A DNA stretch of 16,579 nt from an uncultured Prevotellaceae bacterium (lineage in GTDB: Bacteria; Bacteroidota; Bacteroidia; Bacteroidales; Muribaculaceae): NCBI GenBank assembly GCA_905210415.1, contig CAJLWM010000045.1:1-16579 (forward strand). The letters run 5' to 3'. This document shows positions 7,243-14,392 of the stretch, piece by piece. The notes below the pieces were generated by a model. The model saw only the letters and a list, made by a program, of their open reading frames with translations. It was not told the origin of the DNA and made no database searches. Position 1 is the first letter of the stretch; every line of letters starts with the position of its first letter. A program made the position numbers and the translations under genes.

Positions 7243-8097
7243 TCATAATTGGAGGGTGGCGGTGAGGGGGGAGTGGTCGCTGAGCATTGCGCCTGGGATT
7301 TCTTGCGGGATGTGGCAGCGCCACACGGTCACGCCTTTGCTCACGAGCACGAAGTCGATGCGGCTGCGCTGCGCCATGGGCAGACGGCCGTAGTTGTGCC
7401 ACGAATATGGCACTCCGGTGGTGTGCTGTGCCACCTTGTAGGCGTCGAGGAGCCCGCTGGCTGTGAGCGTGGTGTAGGCTTCGCTGGTGTCGTCGGCGTT
7501 GAAGTCGCCAGTGACTGCTACGGGCAGTTTTCCTGCGATTTTCTTCAGCCGCTTGGCAATCAGTTTGGCGCCTTCAATGCGGTTGATGCCGCCTATGTGG
7601 TCGAGGTGGGTGTTGAGCACTACAAATTGCTTGCCTGTGGCGCGGTGACGCATCACGGCCCATAGCGCCAAGCGCGGAAATGCAGCATCCCATCCCTTTT
7701 TGCCAATGCTGTCGGGGCACTCCGAGAGTGAGAAGCAGCCGTGACGCAGCACTTCTATCTGCGAGGTGCGGTAGAATATGGCATTCACGCCGTCGGCGGC
7801 ACGCACTTCGCTGTATTGAGGCAGAATGGCGAGTAGAGTGCTGTCTTGGTTGCCCACCAACTCTTGTGTCGCCACCACGTCGATGGCGGTGCTATCGATG
7901 TAGTGGGCTATGCGTGGGCGGCGAGCGCTCCAGTTGTTTGTGCTGTCGTCTTCGGGAACGTCGCAGCGCATATTGAATGTGGCGAGGCTTAGCACTGTGC
8001 CATTATTGTTGCTGATGGGCATTGTGGTGTAGCAGCCACTTAGCGCCATGCTTAGGCACAGCAAGAGCATCGAGAGTGTGAGTAAATGTCGGTTCAT
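7243..8097 (-). CDS. Endonuclease/exonuclease/phosphatase family lipoprotein (284 aa)
   Basis: This is a periplasmic or surface lipoprotein of the EEP (DNase I-like) fold, a family that cleaves phosphodiester or phosphomonoester bonds with a divalent metal. The signal is MNRHLLTLSMLLLCLSMALSG, with lipobox LSGC and lipid-bearing C22. The catalytic set is complete: N42 in TFNMR, E79 in TQEL, H164 in NTHLDH, D198/N200 in GDFN, D248 in RIDFV and D274-H275 in SDHSP. The substrate cannot be told; relatives in Bacteroidetes include exported nucleases and sugar- or lipid-phosphate phosphatases. The ATG at 8095-8097 was chosen because it begins the signal peptide. The frame stays open for 35 more codons upstream, but those come entirely from the intergenic repeat. 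The gene follows the PIG-L deacetylase on the same strand, with the repeat filling the whole gap. Confidence 0.9.
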   Translation of the reverse strand: MNRHLLTLSMLLLCLSMALSGCYTTMPISNNNGTVLSLATFNMRCDVPEDDSTNNWSARRPRIAHYIDSTAIDVVATQELVGNQDSTLLAILPQYSEVRAADGVNAIFYRTSQIEVLRHGCFSLSECPDSIGKKGWDAAFPRLALWAVMRHRATGKQFVVLNTHLDHIGGINRIEGAKLIAKRLKKIAGKLPVAVTGDFNADDTSEAYTTLTASGLLDAYKVAQHTTGVPYSWHNYGRLPMAQRSRIDFVLVSKGVTVWRCHIPQEIPGAMLSDHSPLTATLQL

Positions 8098-8102
8098 GGG
8101 GA

Positions 8103-8412
8103 TTAACCCAAATCGGTCATTAGGCCGAAAATGTATAATTTTCATACTGCTTAGGGGTTTTCGTTTTTTATAAGGCATCTTTAGATTGTTTTTAGTTCGC
8201 AATAGATGGCTATTACTTGTCTAACCCAAATCGGTCATTAGGCCGTAAATGTGATGATTTTTCTACTGCTTGGAGTCTTTCGTTTTTTATAAGGTATTTT
8301 TTGCTTGTTTTTAATTCGCAATAGCTGGCTATTCCTCGTTAAAAATCAATCAAAATCTGCGCTTCTAAAATCCCGAAATCCTACAAAGCCCTAACGACCG
8401 AATTGGGTTTAA
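8103..8412. repeat. Modular intergenic repeat, copy A (two left modules, one right module)
   Basis: The element starts with TTAACCCAAATCGGTCATTAG and ends with CTAACGACCGAATTGGGTTTAA, near-perfect inverted repeats of about 21 bp. Left module 1 spans 8104-8221 and module 2 spans 8222-8339, a period of 118 bp. They share TTTCGTTTTTTATAAGG, then GTTTTTA(A/G)TTCGCAATAG, and a small hairpin (AATAGC/GCTATT). A single right module at about 8340-8412 contains AATCAAAATCTGCGCTTCTA. The right end reaches into the stop codon of the PIG-L gene (8409-8411), and the left end stops five bases before the lipoprotein ATG, so the element is the whole intergenic region. Nothing in it encodes a transposase. It resembles a MITE or a BIME-like composite. 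Confidence 0.85.
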
Positions 8413-9155
8413 TTGTTCACGATTTCGCTTGTGGTCCATATTTGCTTCACGAATGCTTCGGCAACCTTGCAGTGAAACTCCAGTCCGCGGAATTTCTCCA
8501 TGGGTATGTGCCATTCGTCGAGAATCCAGTCCATGCTTTGGCTTACGTGGCAGAGGCAGGCTTTGTGCTTCTGCTCCACCACCTTGTCGATGTTGACATA
8601 GTCGGTGGGGTGAAACGTCTGTGTCTGTAGTCCCGACATCGCTTCGCAGTAGTAGAGGTCGAAGCTGTGGTCGAGTTGGCGCCAAGCGTCGTAAACGAGT
8701 ATTGAGCACACGCGGTGATCGCGGTGTGAGTCGATAGGCCAGTGGGTGAACACCACGTCGGGCTTTTCGCGGGCAATGAGGGCTTTCATCTCGGCATAAC
8801 GGTCGGCATTGATTTCGGTTTTGCCGTCGATTTGTGTCATCTCTATGTGTCGCACACCCATCACTGCGCAGGCGTCGTTCACCTCCTTATTGCGTATTCT
8901 TGCCGATTCCTCGGCGTCTTTGCCAGCGATGCCAGCCTCGCCCGAGGTGAGATATACGCTCACCACCTCGCAACCCTGCTCCTTCAGCACGAGCATCGTG
9001 CCGCCGCAGATGGTTTCGGGGTCGTCGGGGTGCGCGCCTATCACGAGCGCCTTTTTGTATTTTGTGGTGGGAAGGGCCTGCTGAGCGAGCGCAGGCATTG
9101 AGAATAGTGCTATAATCAGCACCATTAGGCTGTGAAAAGCAAATAATTGTTTCAT
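8409..9155 (-). CDS. Exported PIG-L/LmbE family deacetylase (248 aa)
   Basis: PIG-L/LmbE enzymes are zinc hydrolases that remove acetyl groups from N-acetylglucosamine-type substrates. The zinc site is visible: AHPDDPE at 41-47 supplies H42 and D45, and SHRDH at 143-147 supplies H147. A signal peptide (MKQLFAFHSLMVLIIALFSMPALA, cut before QQ) places the enzyme in the periplasm or beyond. This differs from the cytoplasmic mycothiol and bacillithiol enzymes and suggests action on an imported or surface amino sugar; the true substrate is unknown. The ATG at 9153-9155 begins the signal peptide; 24 more upstream codons are open but include the predicted promoter and palindrome. The stop codon is made by the last bases of repeat copy A. 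The EEP lipoprotein follows on the same strand. Confidence 0.9.
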   Translation of the reverse strand: MKQLFAFHSLMVLIIALFSMPALAQQALPTTKYKKALVIGAHPDDPETICGGTMLVLKEQGCEVVSVYLTSGEAGIAGKDAEESARIRNKEVNDACAVMGVRHIEMTQIDGKTEINADRYAEMKALIAREKPDVVFTHWPIDSHRDHRVCSILVYDAWRQLDHSFDLYYCEAMSGLQTQTFHPTDYVNIDKVVEQKHKACLCHVSQSMDWILDEWHIPMEKFRGLEFHCKVAEAFVKQIWTTSEIVNN

Positions 9156-9185
9156 AGTTCGTTGAGATGGTTTAGTTGTAGCTAA

Positions 9186-9203
9186 TATAGCCAAGTGGCT
9201 ATA
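9186..9203. promoter_or_regulatory. Palindrome at the predicted PIG-L transcription start
   Basis: TATAGCC-AAGT-GGCTATA is a perfect 7-bp inverted repeat with a 4-nt spacer. It lies just downstream, in the minus direction, of the TAACTTTG element and covers the expected transcription start near 9200. It could be an operator for a dimeric repressor or a hairpin at the 5' end of the mRNA. Confidence 0.45.
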
Positions 9204-9206
9204 GTG

Positions 9207-9238
9207 CAAAGTTAATAACTCCGCCAAAAAGCACCAAT
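9207..9238 (-). promoter_or_regulatory. Predicted promoter of the PIG-L/EEP gene pair
   Basis: On the minus strand TAACTTTG (9207-9214) fits the -7 consensus TAnnTTTG. ATTG (9235-9238), a three-of-four match to TTTG, sits 20 nt upstream. Transcription would start near 9200, leaving a leader of about 45 nt. The divergent sigma gene starts about 90 bp away on the other strand; I found no equally clear promoter for it. Confidence 0.5.
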
Positions 9239-9327
9239 GCGCTGCGCAAATTTTTTTTGACTCTCGATGTTAACATTTGGGCTATGTTTTCGTTTCTATA
9301 GTAGAATGTAAAAGAAAGCAACAGCGC

Positions 9328-9828
9328 ATGGACAGCAAAGAATTCGAAACAATAGCACCTCTACTGCGGGCAAAGTCGCTGCAAGTGTCCCGAAAGATGG
9401 GATTGGCAGCCGACGATGCCGACGATGTGGCACAGGACGTGCTATTGAAGTTGTGGCAGATGCGCAGTGAGTTGGGTGCATCACATCCGCCCGAAGCATT
9501 GGTGGTGGTGGCCACGCGCCACAGGGCGATAGACCTATTTCGTTCGGCAAAGCATATAGCCGCCAAGGAAGCCCTGGAGGTGACGACGCATATCAGCCAA
9601 GAAACGCCCATCGATGCCCTTGAATATGCCGAAACAGACCGCTGGCTGCGCAATAAGATACGGGCGCTGCCCGATAAGGAACACGCAGTGCTGATGATGC
9701 GTCAGGTGGAGCGGCGTGAATACTGCGAGATAGCCCGCTTGCTGGGCATCGAGGAGGCTTCGGCAAGGGTGCTACTGGCAAGAGCAAGAAAAAAACTACT
9801 GCAACAATTTAAGCAATACTCACAATGA
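9328..9828 (+). CDS. ECF-type RNA polymerase sigma factor (166 aa)
   Basis: This is a small group-IV sigma factor that redirects RNA polymerase to a specific regulon. Region 2 covers roughly residues 8-75, with DADDVAQDVLLKLWQ as the conserved helix and RHRAIDLFR in region 2.4. Region 4 covers about 108-160, including the helix-turn-helix EYCEIARLLGIEEASARVLLARARKKL. The ATG at 9328 was chosen because MDSKEFETIAPLLRAK is a normal ECF start; 17 further upstream codons are open but not sigma-like. The next gene begins inside its stop codon (ATGA), the usual arrangement for a sigma factor coupled to its anti-sigma factor. ECF factors of Bacteroidales often respond to envelope signals, but the signal here is unknown. 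Confidence 0.92.
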   Translation: MDSKEFETIAPLLRAKSLQVSRKMGLAADDADDVAQDVLLKLWQMRSELGASHPPEALVVVATRHRAIDLFRSAKHIAAKEALEVTTHISQETPIDALEYAETDRWLRNKIRALPDKEHAVLMMRQVERREYCEIARLLGIEEASARVLLARARKKLLQQFKQYSQ

Positions 9829-10478
9829 ACGACGAGAAACGACATATTGCAAATATTCTGAATAGATTCTTCAACGGAGAATCTACCCTGGCTGAAGAAG
9901 AAGAGCTGGGCAGATACTTTGCCACACACGATGTGGATGAGGATTGGAAGGCATATAAGCAGATGTTTGCCTATTTCGACGGCGGGATGAAGGACGAAAA
10001 ACCTGCTGCCACCGTGGTGAAGGTGCGTCGCGTCAAGTGGTGGCGCTATGCGGCTGCGGCTGCCGTGGCGGCTCTGGTGGCCAGTGTGGCGCTATATGTG
10101 ATGCAGCCTGCCGATATGGGCAGTGACACGGGAGAAAGGGCTGTGGTGGTTGCCGACGCGAGCAAACCTGCTTCAGCGGCCCCGGCTGATACCGTATGCA
10201 ATATCGCTGAAGCCGCGCCTACTGCCGATGCTAAGGCCTTGGTGAAAACGCACCAGCGCCGACCGATAAAGACAGTCAGCTCACAGTGCAAACTTGATGT
10301 TGATAGCGCGGCTATCAATCAGATAATCGCCGCAAACCTGCTGGCTGAGCAGAAGGTGGATGAAGAATCGGCGCTATTTGAAGAACAGATGATAGCGGCT
10401 CAGAAAACTATCGACGATGAGTTGATGCTGCTGTGTGCAGCCAACTCCACGATGGTGCAAGTGGTGACAATGCCATAA
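9825..10478 (+). CDS. Single-pass membrane protein, probable anti-sigma factor (217 aa)
   Basis: This gene overlaps the ECF sigma gene by four bases (ATGA), which implies translational coupling and equal amounts. The N-terminal ~72 residues (ILNRFFNGESTLAEEEELGRYF, then WKAYKQMFAYF) resemble the short helical sigma-binding regions seen at the start of many Bacteroidetes anti-sigma proteins. One membrane span follows a positive stretch (KVRRVKWWRY) at about 75-93, so the N-terminus is inside and about 120 residues lie in the periplasm. The outer part is alanine-, acidic- and glutamine-rich with no known fold, and ends in a probable helical segment (about 155-205). No FecR domain is present, so this is not the usual polysaccharide-locus anti-sigma factor. 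The function is inferred from position and topology, not from a recognised family. Confidence 0.7.
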   Translation: MNDEKRHIANILNRFFNGESTLAEEEELGRYFATHDVDEDWKAYKQMFAYFDGGMKDEKPAATVVKVRRVKWWRYAAAAAVAALVASVALYVMQPADMGSDTGERAVVVADASKPASAAPADTVCNIAEAAPTADAKALVKTHQRRPIKTVSSQCKLDVDSAAINQIIAANLLAEQKVDEESALFEEQMIAAQKTIDDELMLLCAANSTMVQVVTMP

Positions 10479-10526
10479 ACTCAAATCGGGATAATTAATA
10501 GAATTAACGACGAAAAATATAAAATT

Positions 10527-11780
10527 ATGAAAGCGAGAGGATTAGTAACATTGATGCTTGGCATGGCCATAGGTGTGGCAAATGCCGCGATGACTGATAT
10601 CAGCCAACTCTTTAAGAGCATCACCGATTCCGATTATGTGTCGGGCAAGGAGATGTATGTGATTCCTGCCAAGGGTGATGGTGTGAGCCAACGTATGGAG
10701 GTGACTGAGTTTAGTATGCCAGTGGCCGAGATGTCGCTGATAAAGGAGATAAAAAGAGCGTTCTCAAGCACCGACGATGCCTATTTCAAGGTGGAGAACA
10801 ATGGCACTAAGCCACAATACTATAATGTGGAAATCGATGGCGGACGCTCGGTGAATTTTGGCGGCAAGGGCAAAAACTTGCTGTCGGCATCGTTTGCCTA
10901 TGCTGGAAATGATGACTATAGATATGTTTATGCCATTGAATGGGTAGCCAAAGACGATAAGGTAGAAGGGCGTGTGATAAGCACTTTGGGCAAACGTCCG
11001 AAAGGGTCAAAGCAGGTGCTGGGTTCAACTTTCGATTTCGACACTAAGAACTTAGAGCAAAAATTAAAGGACGTTGAGCGAAATATAGATCAGTGGAAGC
11101 AAGGGTTGGATGAGGATAGACCGGCGTTGCCAAAGGTATATGTGGATGATAGCGGGCTTGTGACGATGTCAAATATCGATGGATCAACCTTATATGCCAC
11201 CACCGGCAAGGAATGCCGTGTAGTGGGCAAGGGCTACGACATAAGCGTGCTGAAAGGCGGCAAAGTGAAAATCAACGGCAATAAGTATAATCTGAGAGGC
11301 AAGTCGCTCACCATCAGCGAAGATGGCTCGGTGAAGGATAGCGATGAGGTGACGGGAGAATATGGAGCAACCTTGTCGGTTGATGATGAACTGAAAAAAG
11401 TGCGACTTAACGGCATGTTGCTATTCTCGCATGCCGAGGGATATGAGTTGCACGATATCAGTGGCAAAATGTGGTTGTATTCAAGAAAGAATCTGAGAAA
11501 CGCCTCAATACCAAATTGGATGAACCTCTTTGACTTTTATTGCCGTGGCATAAATAAAAATACAGACACCGATCAGATACTACTTGCTTATTTGAAAAGG
11601 ATGAATGACCTGACCAAAGATATGTCGAATTTAAACGGGCATGATAGAGAAATCGTAGAGAAAAAGATACACGACATCTTTGAGAAACTCCGAAGTAAAG
11701 ATGATCTTTCAACGTCGGTACTCAGCGAGATGTATAAGATAGCGCAGAATTTCAATAGCGCCAGCAAGGCGGATAAGTAG
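10527..11780 (+). CDS. Secreted protein of unknown function in an ECF sigma operon (417 aa)
   Basis: I do not recognise this family. A signal peptide MKARGLVTLMLGMAIGVANA is cut before AMTDI. Residues about 25-150 (ITDSDYVSGKEMYVIP... to YVYAIEWVAKDDKVEGRVIS) look like an alpha/beta domain similar in outline to small exported DUFs that follow ECF operons in Bacteroides. Residues about 170-200 form a charged, possibly coiled helix (LEQKLKDVERNIDQWKQGLDED). Residues about 205-325 are rich in short beta strands with repeated glycine turns (VLKGGKVKINGNKYNLRGKS). Residues 330-417 are mostly helical and charged. It starts 48 bp after the anti-sigma gene and ends at a strong hairpin, so the three genes form one transcript. 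It may be the sensed or controlled partner of the sigma factor; that is inference. Confidence 0.7.
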   Translation: MKARGLVTLMLGMAIGVANAAMTDISQLFKSITDSDYVSGKEMYVIPAKGDGVSQRMEVTEFSMPVAEMSLIKEIKRAFSSTDDAYFKVENNGTKPQYYNVEIDGGRSVNFGGKGKNLLSASFAYAGNDDYRYVYAIEWVAKDDKVEGRVISTLGKRPKGSKQVLGSTFDFDTKNLEQKLKDVERNIDQWKQGLDEDRPALPKVYVDDSGLVTMSNIDGSTLYATTGKECRVVGKGYDISVLKGGKVKINGNKYNLRGKSLTISEDGSVKDSDEVTGEYGATLSVDDELKKVRLNGMLLFSHAEGYELHDISGKMWLYSRKNLRNASIPNWMNLFDFYCRGINKNTDTDQILLAYLKRMNDLTKDMSNLNGHDREIVEKKIHDIFEKLRSKDDLSTSVLSEMYKIAQNFNSASKADK

Positions 11781-11788
11781 AAATAGCA

Positions 11789-11822
11789 GCGGGGCAGATA
11801 CTGATACCAGTATCTGCCCCGC
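11789..11822. terminator. Strong hairpin ending the ECF operon
   Basis: GCGGGGCAGATACTG (11789-11803) pairs perfectly with CAGTATCTGCCCCGC (11808-11822): a 15-bp stem with a 4-nt ATAC loop, 9 nt past the stop of the secreted-protein gene. The downstream U-run is weak (TATTTTG), so it is a terminator or a 3'-end stabiliser. It also separates this transcript from the convergent lysS gene. Confidence 0.8.
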
Positions 11823-11881
11823 GTGGTATTTTGATGGTGATAGTGCTTTTGTAGCCGCACTATCGAGATATGTGCGTGTGA

Positions 11882-13627
11882 TTATTCGGCTGATTGTGTA
11901 GCAGCGGCTTTTTCAATCCATTGCTTCACGTCGCCGAGTGCTGGGATTTCCCAATCGAGCTTATACTTCTTGTTGAGGTCGAAGAGCATCTGACGCAGTT
12001 TCTCGCCGCTAAGCGATGCGAGCGAAGCCACGGTGAGGTAGCCGAGCGATTGCACGCCTGGCACCCATTGTGCTGGCATACCGAGAGCGGTGAATGCCTC
12101 TTCGCGGTCGCGTGGAGCCACCTTCTCTGGACGCATTTGTGGGAAGAACAACACCTCTTGGATGTAGGTCTTGCCAGTCATAAGCATCACCAATCGGTCG
12201 ATACCGATGCCGATGCCCGATGTAGGAGGCATACCATATTGCAATGCGCGCAAGAAGTCCTGGTCGATAATCATTGCCTCGTCGTCGCCCTTGTCGGCAA
12301 GACGCATTTGCTCTTTGAAGCGCTCTTCTTGGTCGATAGGGTCGTTGAGCTCAGAGTAAGCGTTGGCAAGTTCCTTGCCGTTTACCATCAATTCGAAGCG
12401 TTCGGTGAGACCTGGCTTTGAGCGGTGCATCTTGGTGAGCGGACTCATCTCCACGGGATAGTCGGTGATGAATGTAGGTTGCTTGAATGTGCCTTCGCAG
12501 AATTCGCCGAAGATTTCGTCGATGAGCTTACCCTTACCCATGGTTTCGTCGATTTCCATGTTGAGGGCCTTGCACACTTCGCGTATTTCGTCTTCGCTCT
12601 TGCCGTTGAGGTCGTAGCCTGTCTTCTCCTTGATAGCGTCGAGGATAGGCAGACGGCGGTAAGGCGCCTTGAAGCTGATGATTTCGCCATCGATTTCGCG
12701 CTCAGGCTTGCCGTTAACGGCGATACATACGGCCTCGAGCAGGCGTTCGGTGAATTCCATCATCCAATTGTAGTCCTTATATTGCACGTAGAGCTCCATG
12801 CAGGTGAATTCTGGGTTGTGGTTGCGGTCCATACCCTCGTTGCGGAAGTTCTTGCCGATTTCATACACACCCTCAAAACCGCCCACGATAAGGCGCTTGA
12901 GATAGAGCTCAGTGGCAATGCGCATATACATGTCGATGTTGAGCGCATTGAAGTGTGTGGTGAATGGGCGAGCGCTTGCACCGCCGGCTATGGCTTGCAA
13001 TGTAGGGGTTTCCACTTCGGTATATCCAGCCTCGTCGAGCACGCGGCGGATGGTGCGAATCACTGTGGCACGTTGCAAGAAGGTGTCCTTCACGCCATCG
13101 TTCACGATAAGGTCAACGTAGCGTTGGCGGTAGCGAAGTTCTGGATCTTCAAATGCATCGTAGGTCACGCCGTCTTTTTGCTTAACGATAGGCAATGGAC
13201 GGAGCGACTTGCTGAGCATGGTGATAGACTTGGCGTGAACAGAGATTTCGCCAGTCTGAGTGCGGAATACGTAGCCTTCAACACCCACAAAGTCGCCGAT
13301 GTCGAGCAACTTCTTAAACACCACGTTGTAGAGGTTTTTGTTTTCGTCTGGGCAGAGTTCGTCGCGGTTTACGTAAACCTGTATGCGGCCTTTGCTGTCC
13401 TGAATTTCCATAAACGAAGCCTTGCCCATGATGCGGCGGCCCATTACGCGGCCTGCGATGCTCACTTGGCGTGGTTCTTCCTCGTCGCGGAAATTTTCCT
13501 TCATTTCGGTGGTGTAGGCATTCACCTTGAATTCTGCTGCAGGATAAGGATCGATGCCCATGTTGCGCAATTCGTTCATGCTGTTGCGCCTGATGATTTC
13601 TTGTTCACTTAAGTCGAAAATGCTCAT
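11882..13627 (-). CDS. lysS: Lysyl-tRNA synthetase, class II (581 aa)
   Basis: This enzyme charges tRNA-Lys with lysine in the cytoplasm. An N-terminal OB-fold anticodon-binding domain spans about 53-145. The class II core then shows motif 1 around 183-210 ([13 protein letters not shown]...EVETPTL), motif 2 at 260-275 ([16 protein letters not shown]) and motif 3 at 471-485 ([15 protein letters not shown]). At 581 residues it is longer than the ~505-residue E. coli enzyme. The extra ~65 residues at the C-terminus (from about 515, [21 protein letters not shown]) form the extension usual for Bacteroidales LysRS. The ATG at 13625-13627 overlaps by four bases (ATGA) the end of a frame that begins inside the upstream repeat, described separately. 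The gene is transcribed away from the repeat array. Confidence 0.97.
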   Translation of the reverse strand: MSIFDLSEQEIIRRNSMNELRNMGIDPYPAAEFKVNAYTTEMKENFRDEEEPRQVSIAGRVMGRRIMGKASFMEIQDSKGRIQVYVNRDELCPDENKNLYNVVFKKLLDIGDFVGVEGYVFRTQTGEISVHAKSITMLSKSLRPLPIVKQKDGVTYDAFEDPELRYRQRYVDLIVNDGVKDTFLQRATVIRTIRRVLDEAGYTEVETPTLQAIAGGASARPFTTHFNALNIDMYMRIATELYLKRLIVGGFEGVYEIGKNFRNEGMDRNHNPEFTCMELYVQYKDYNWMMEFTERLLEAVCIAVNGKPEREIDGEIISFKAPYRRLPILDAIKEKTGYDLNGKSEDEIREVCKALNMEIDETMGKGKLIDEIFGEFCEGTFKQPTFITDYPVEMSPLTKMHRSKPGLTERFELMVNGKELANAYSELNDPIDQEERFKEQMRLADKGDDEAMIIDQDFLRALQYGMPPTSGIGIGIDRLVMLMTGKTYIQEVLFFPQMRPEKVAPRDREEAFTALGMPAQWVPGVQSLGYLTVASLASLSGEKLRQMLFDLNKKYKLDWEIPALGDVKQWIEKAAATQSAE

Positions 13628-13779
13628 ATTGAAAAATAAATATATTCTAAAATGTGAAGTTCTTTTGCCCTTTTGTAATATGAAAATATTGCTACAAAGC
13701 GTTTTAACCCAAATCGGTCATTAGACCGTAAATGTGGATTTTTCCTACTGCTTGGAGGCTTTCGTTTTTTATAAGGCAT
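13624..13779 (-). other. Repeat-derived upstream frame coupled to lysS
   Basis: The second left-module start (ATG at 13777-13779) opens a 51-codon frame beginning MPYKKRKPPSSRK. It crosses the end of the repeat and stops at TGA 13624-13626, sharing ATGA with the lysS start. The same frame is also open back to another ATG at 13899 in the neighbouring module, giving 91 codons in all. It could act as an upstream ORF that hands ribosomes to lysS. Whether it is translated is unknown. Confidence 0.35.
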
Positions 13780-14083
13780 CTTTTGTTTTGTTTTTAATTC
13801 GCAACAGCTTGCTATTACTTGTCTAACCCAAATCGGGCAGTAGACCGTATATGTAAATCTTGTTTTACTGCTTGGAGTCTTTCGTTTTTTATAAGGCATA
13901 TTTTACTTGTTTTTAATTCGCAATAGCCTGCTATTACTCATTAAAAAACAATCAAAATCTGCGCTTCTAAAATTCCGAAATCCATCCAAGCCCTAATGCC
14001 CGAATTGGGTTAAAAAGCAATCAAAATCTGCGCTTCTAAAATTCCGAAATCCATCCAATCCCTAATAACCGAATTGGGTTTAA
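13702..14083. repeat. Modular intergenic repeat, copy B (two left modules, two right modules)
   Basis: This has the same plan as copy A, but with two right modules. Left modules start at 13705 and 13824 (period 119-120 bp), each with TAACCCAAATCGG, a 5-bp hairpin (clean as CGGTC-ATTA-GACCG in the first), CTGCTTGGAG, TTTCGTTTTTTATAAGGCAT and the AATAGC/GCTATT-like hairpin. Right modules run 13941-14013 and 14010-14083 (period 69 bp), nearly identical, each ending CCGAATTGGGTT(T)AA. AAGCG occurs on both sides (13697-13701 and 14082-14086), a possible 5-bp target duplication, though copy A shows none. No protein needed for mobility is encoded. Confidence 0.85.
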
Positions 14084-14160
14084 GCGACAAAATTACAAAA
14101 ATCATTCCGCTTTTGCAAATCATAACCCCCACATCCCCTTAGTGTTCAGCCACATCCTCG

Positions 14161-14186
14161 AAGCCCAGAGTGCAAAATTGGGTTAA
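14161..14186. repeat. Decayed right end of the intergenic repeat
   Basis: AAGCCC...TGC.AAATTGGGTTAA aligns with the right-module end AAGCCCTAATGCCCGAATTGGGTTAA with a few changes. It stands alone, with no left module beside it, 75 bp beyond copy B. Confidence 0.5.
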
Positions 14187-14239
14187 AGATAAACAGCCGA
14201 GTTGGCGTGGGATGGATGCTTAGCAGTGGATGATGAAAA

Positions 14240-14271
14240 GGGCTGGAACAACCATGAAGGGTGTCCAGCCC
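14240..14271 (-). terminator. Hairpin downstream of the Nudix regulator
   Basis: GGGCTGGAACA (14240-14250) pairs with TGTCCAGCCC (14262-14271) with one bulged base. On the minus strand the stem is followed by TTTTCATC. This suits a terminator for the regulator transcript that ends at 14393, with the short repeat copy in between. Confidence 0.5.
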
Positions 14272-14293
14272 GAGTATATAGAATTGAATTTGG

Positions 14294-14363
14294 TTTAACC
14301 TAAATCGGCTATTAGGACGTATTTGTAAAGAAAATCCCCAAGCCCTAATGCCAGAATCGGGTA
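14294..14363. repeat. Minimal copy of the intergenic repeat (ends only)
   Basis: TTTAACCTAAATCGGCTATTAG at the left and CCCTAATGCCAGAATCGGGTAA at the right are divergent versions of the family ends, with only about 25 bp between them. The two ends form an imperfect long hairpin. It begins about 30 bp past the stop of the Nudix regulator, so it may also affect the end of that transcript. It looks like an internally deleted version of the large copies. Confidence 0.65.
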
Positions 14364-14392
14364 AAAATCTGTTATGAGATAGAGGTGATTTT

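Larger units (their letters stand above)
13628..14392. other. Gene-free region between lysS and the Nudix regulator
   Basis: About 765 bp without a supported gene. Most of it is repeat copy B (13702-14083). The rest holds a decayed right end, a hairpin, and a short copy just after the regulator gene, each listed separately. The bases between 13628 and 13701 are the AT-rich leader of lysS; I found no promoter there with correct spacing. Confidence 0.6.

Noticed and set aside
8098..8202. A 35-residue extension of the EEP lipoprotein as its true N-terminus.
   Set aside because: It would bury the lipoprotein signal peptide and consists of repeat sequence; it is kept only as an observation on the repeat.
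10479..10500. ACTCAAATCGGGATAATTA after the anti-sigma gene as another copy of the repeat left end.
   Set aside because: It matches only about 14 of 19 positions and has no partner end or hairpin; chance is possible.
12425..13612. A 395-codon plus-strand frame opposite lysS, and similar long antisense frames at 723-1394, 2598-3395, 3591-4358 and 6353-6973.
   Set aside because: Each lies fully opposite a gene with clear family motifs, and their translations are rich in His, Cys and Val with no domain pattern, as expected for mirror frames.
8103..13940. The tandem modules as a CRISPR array.
   Set aside because: The repeats are ~119 bp, directly adjoining, with no unique spacers and no cas genes.
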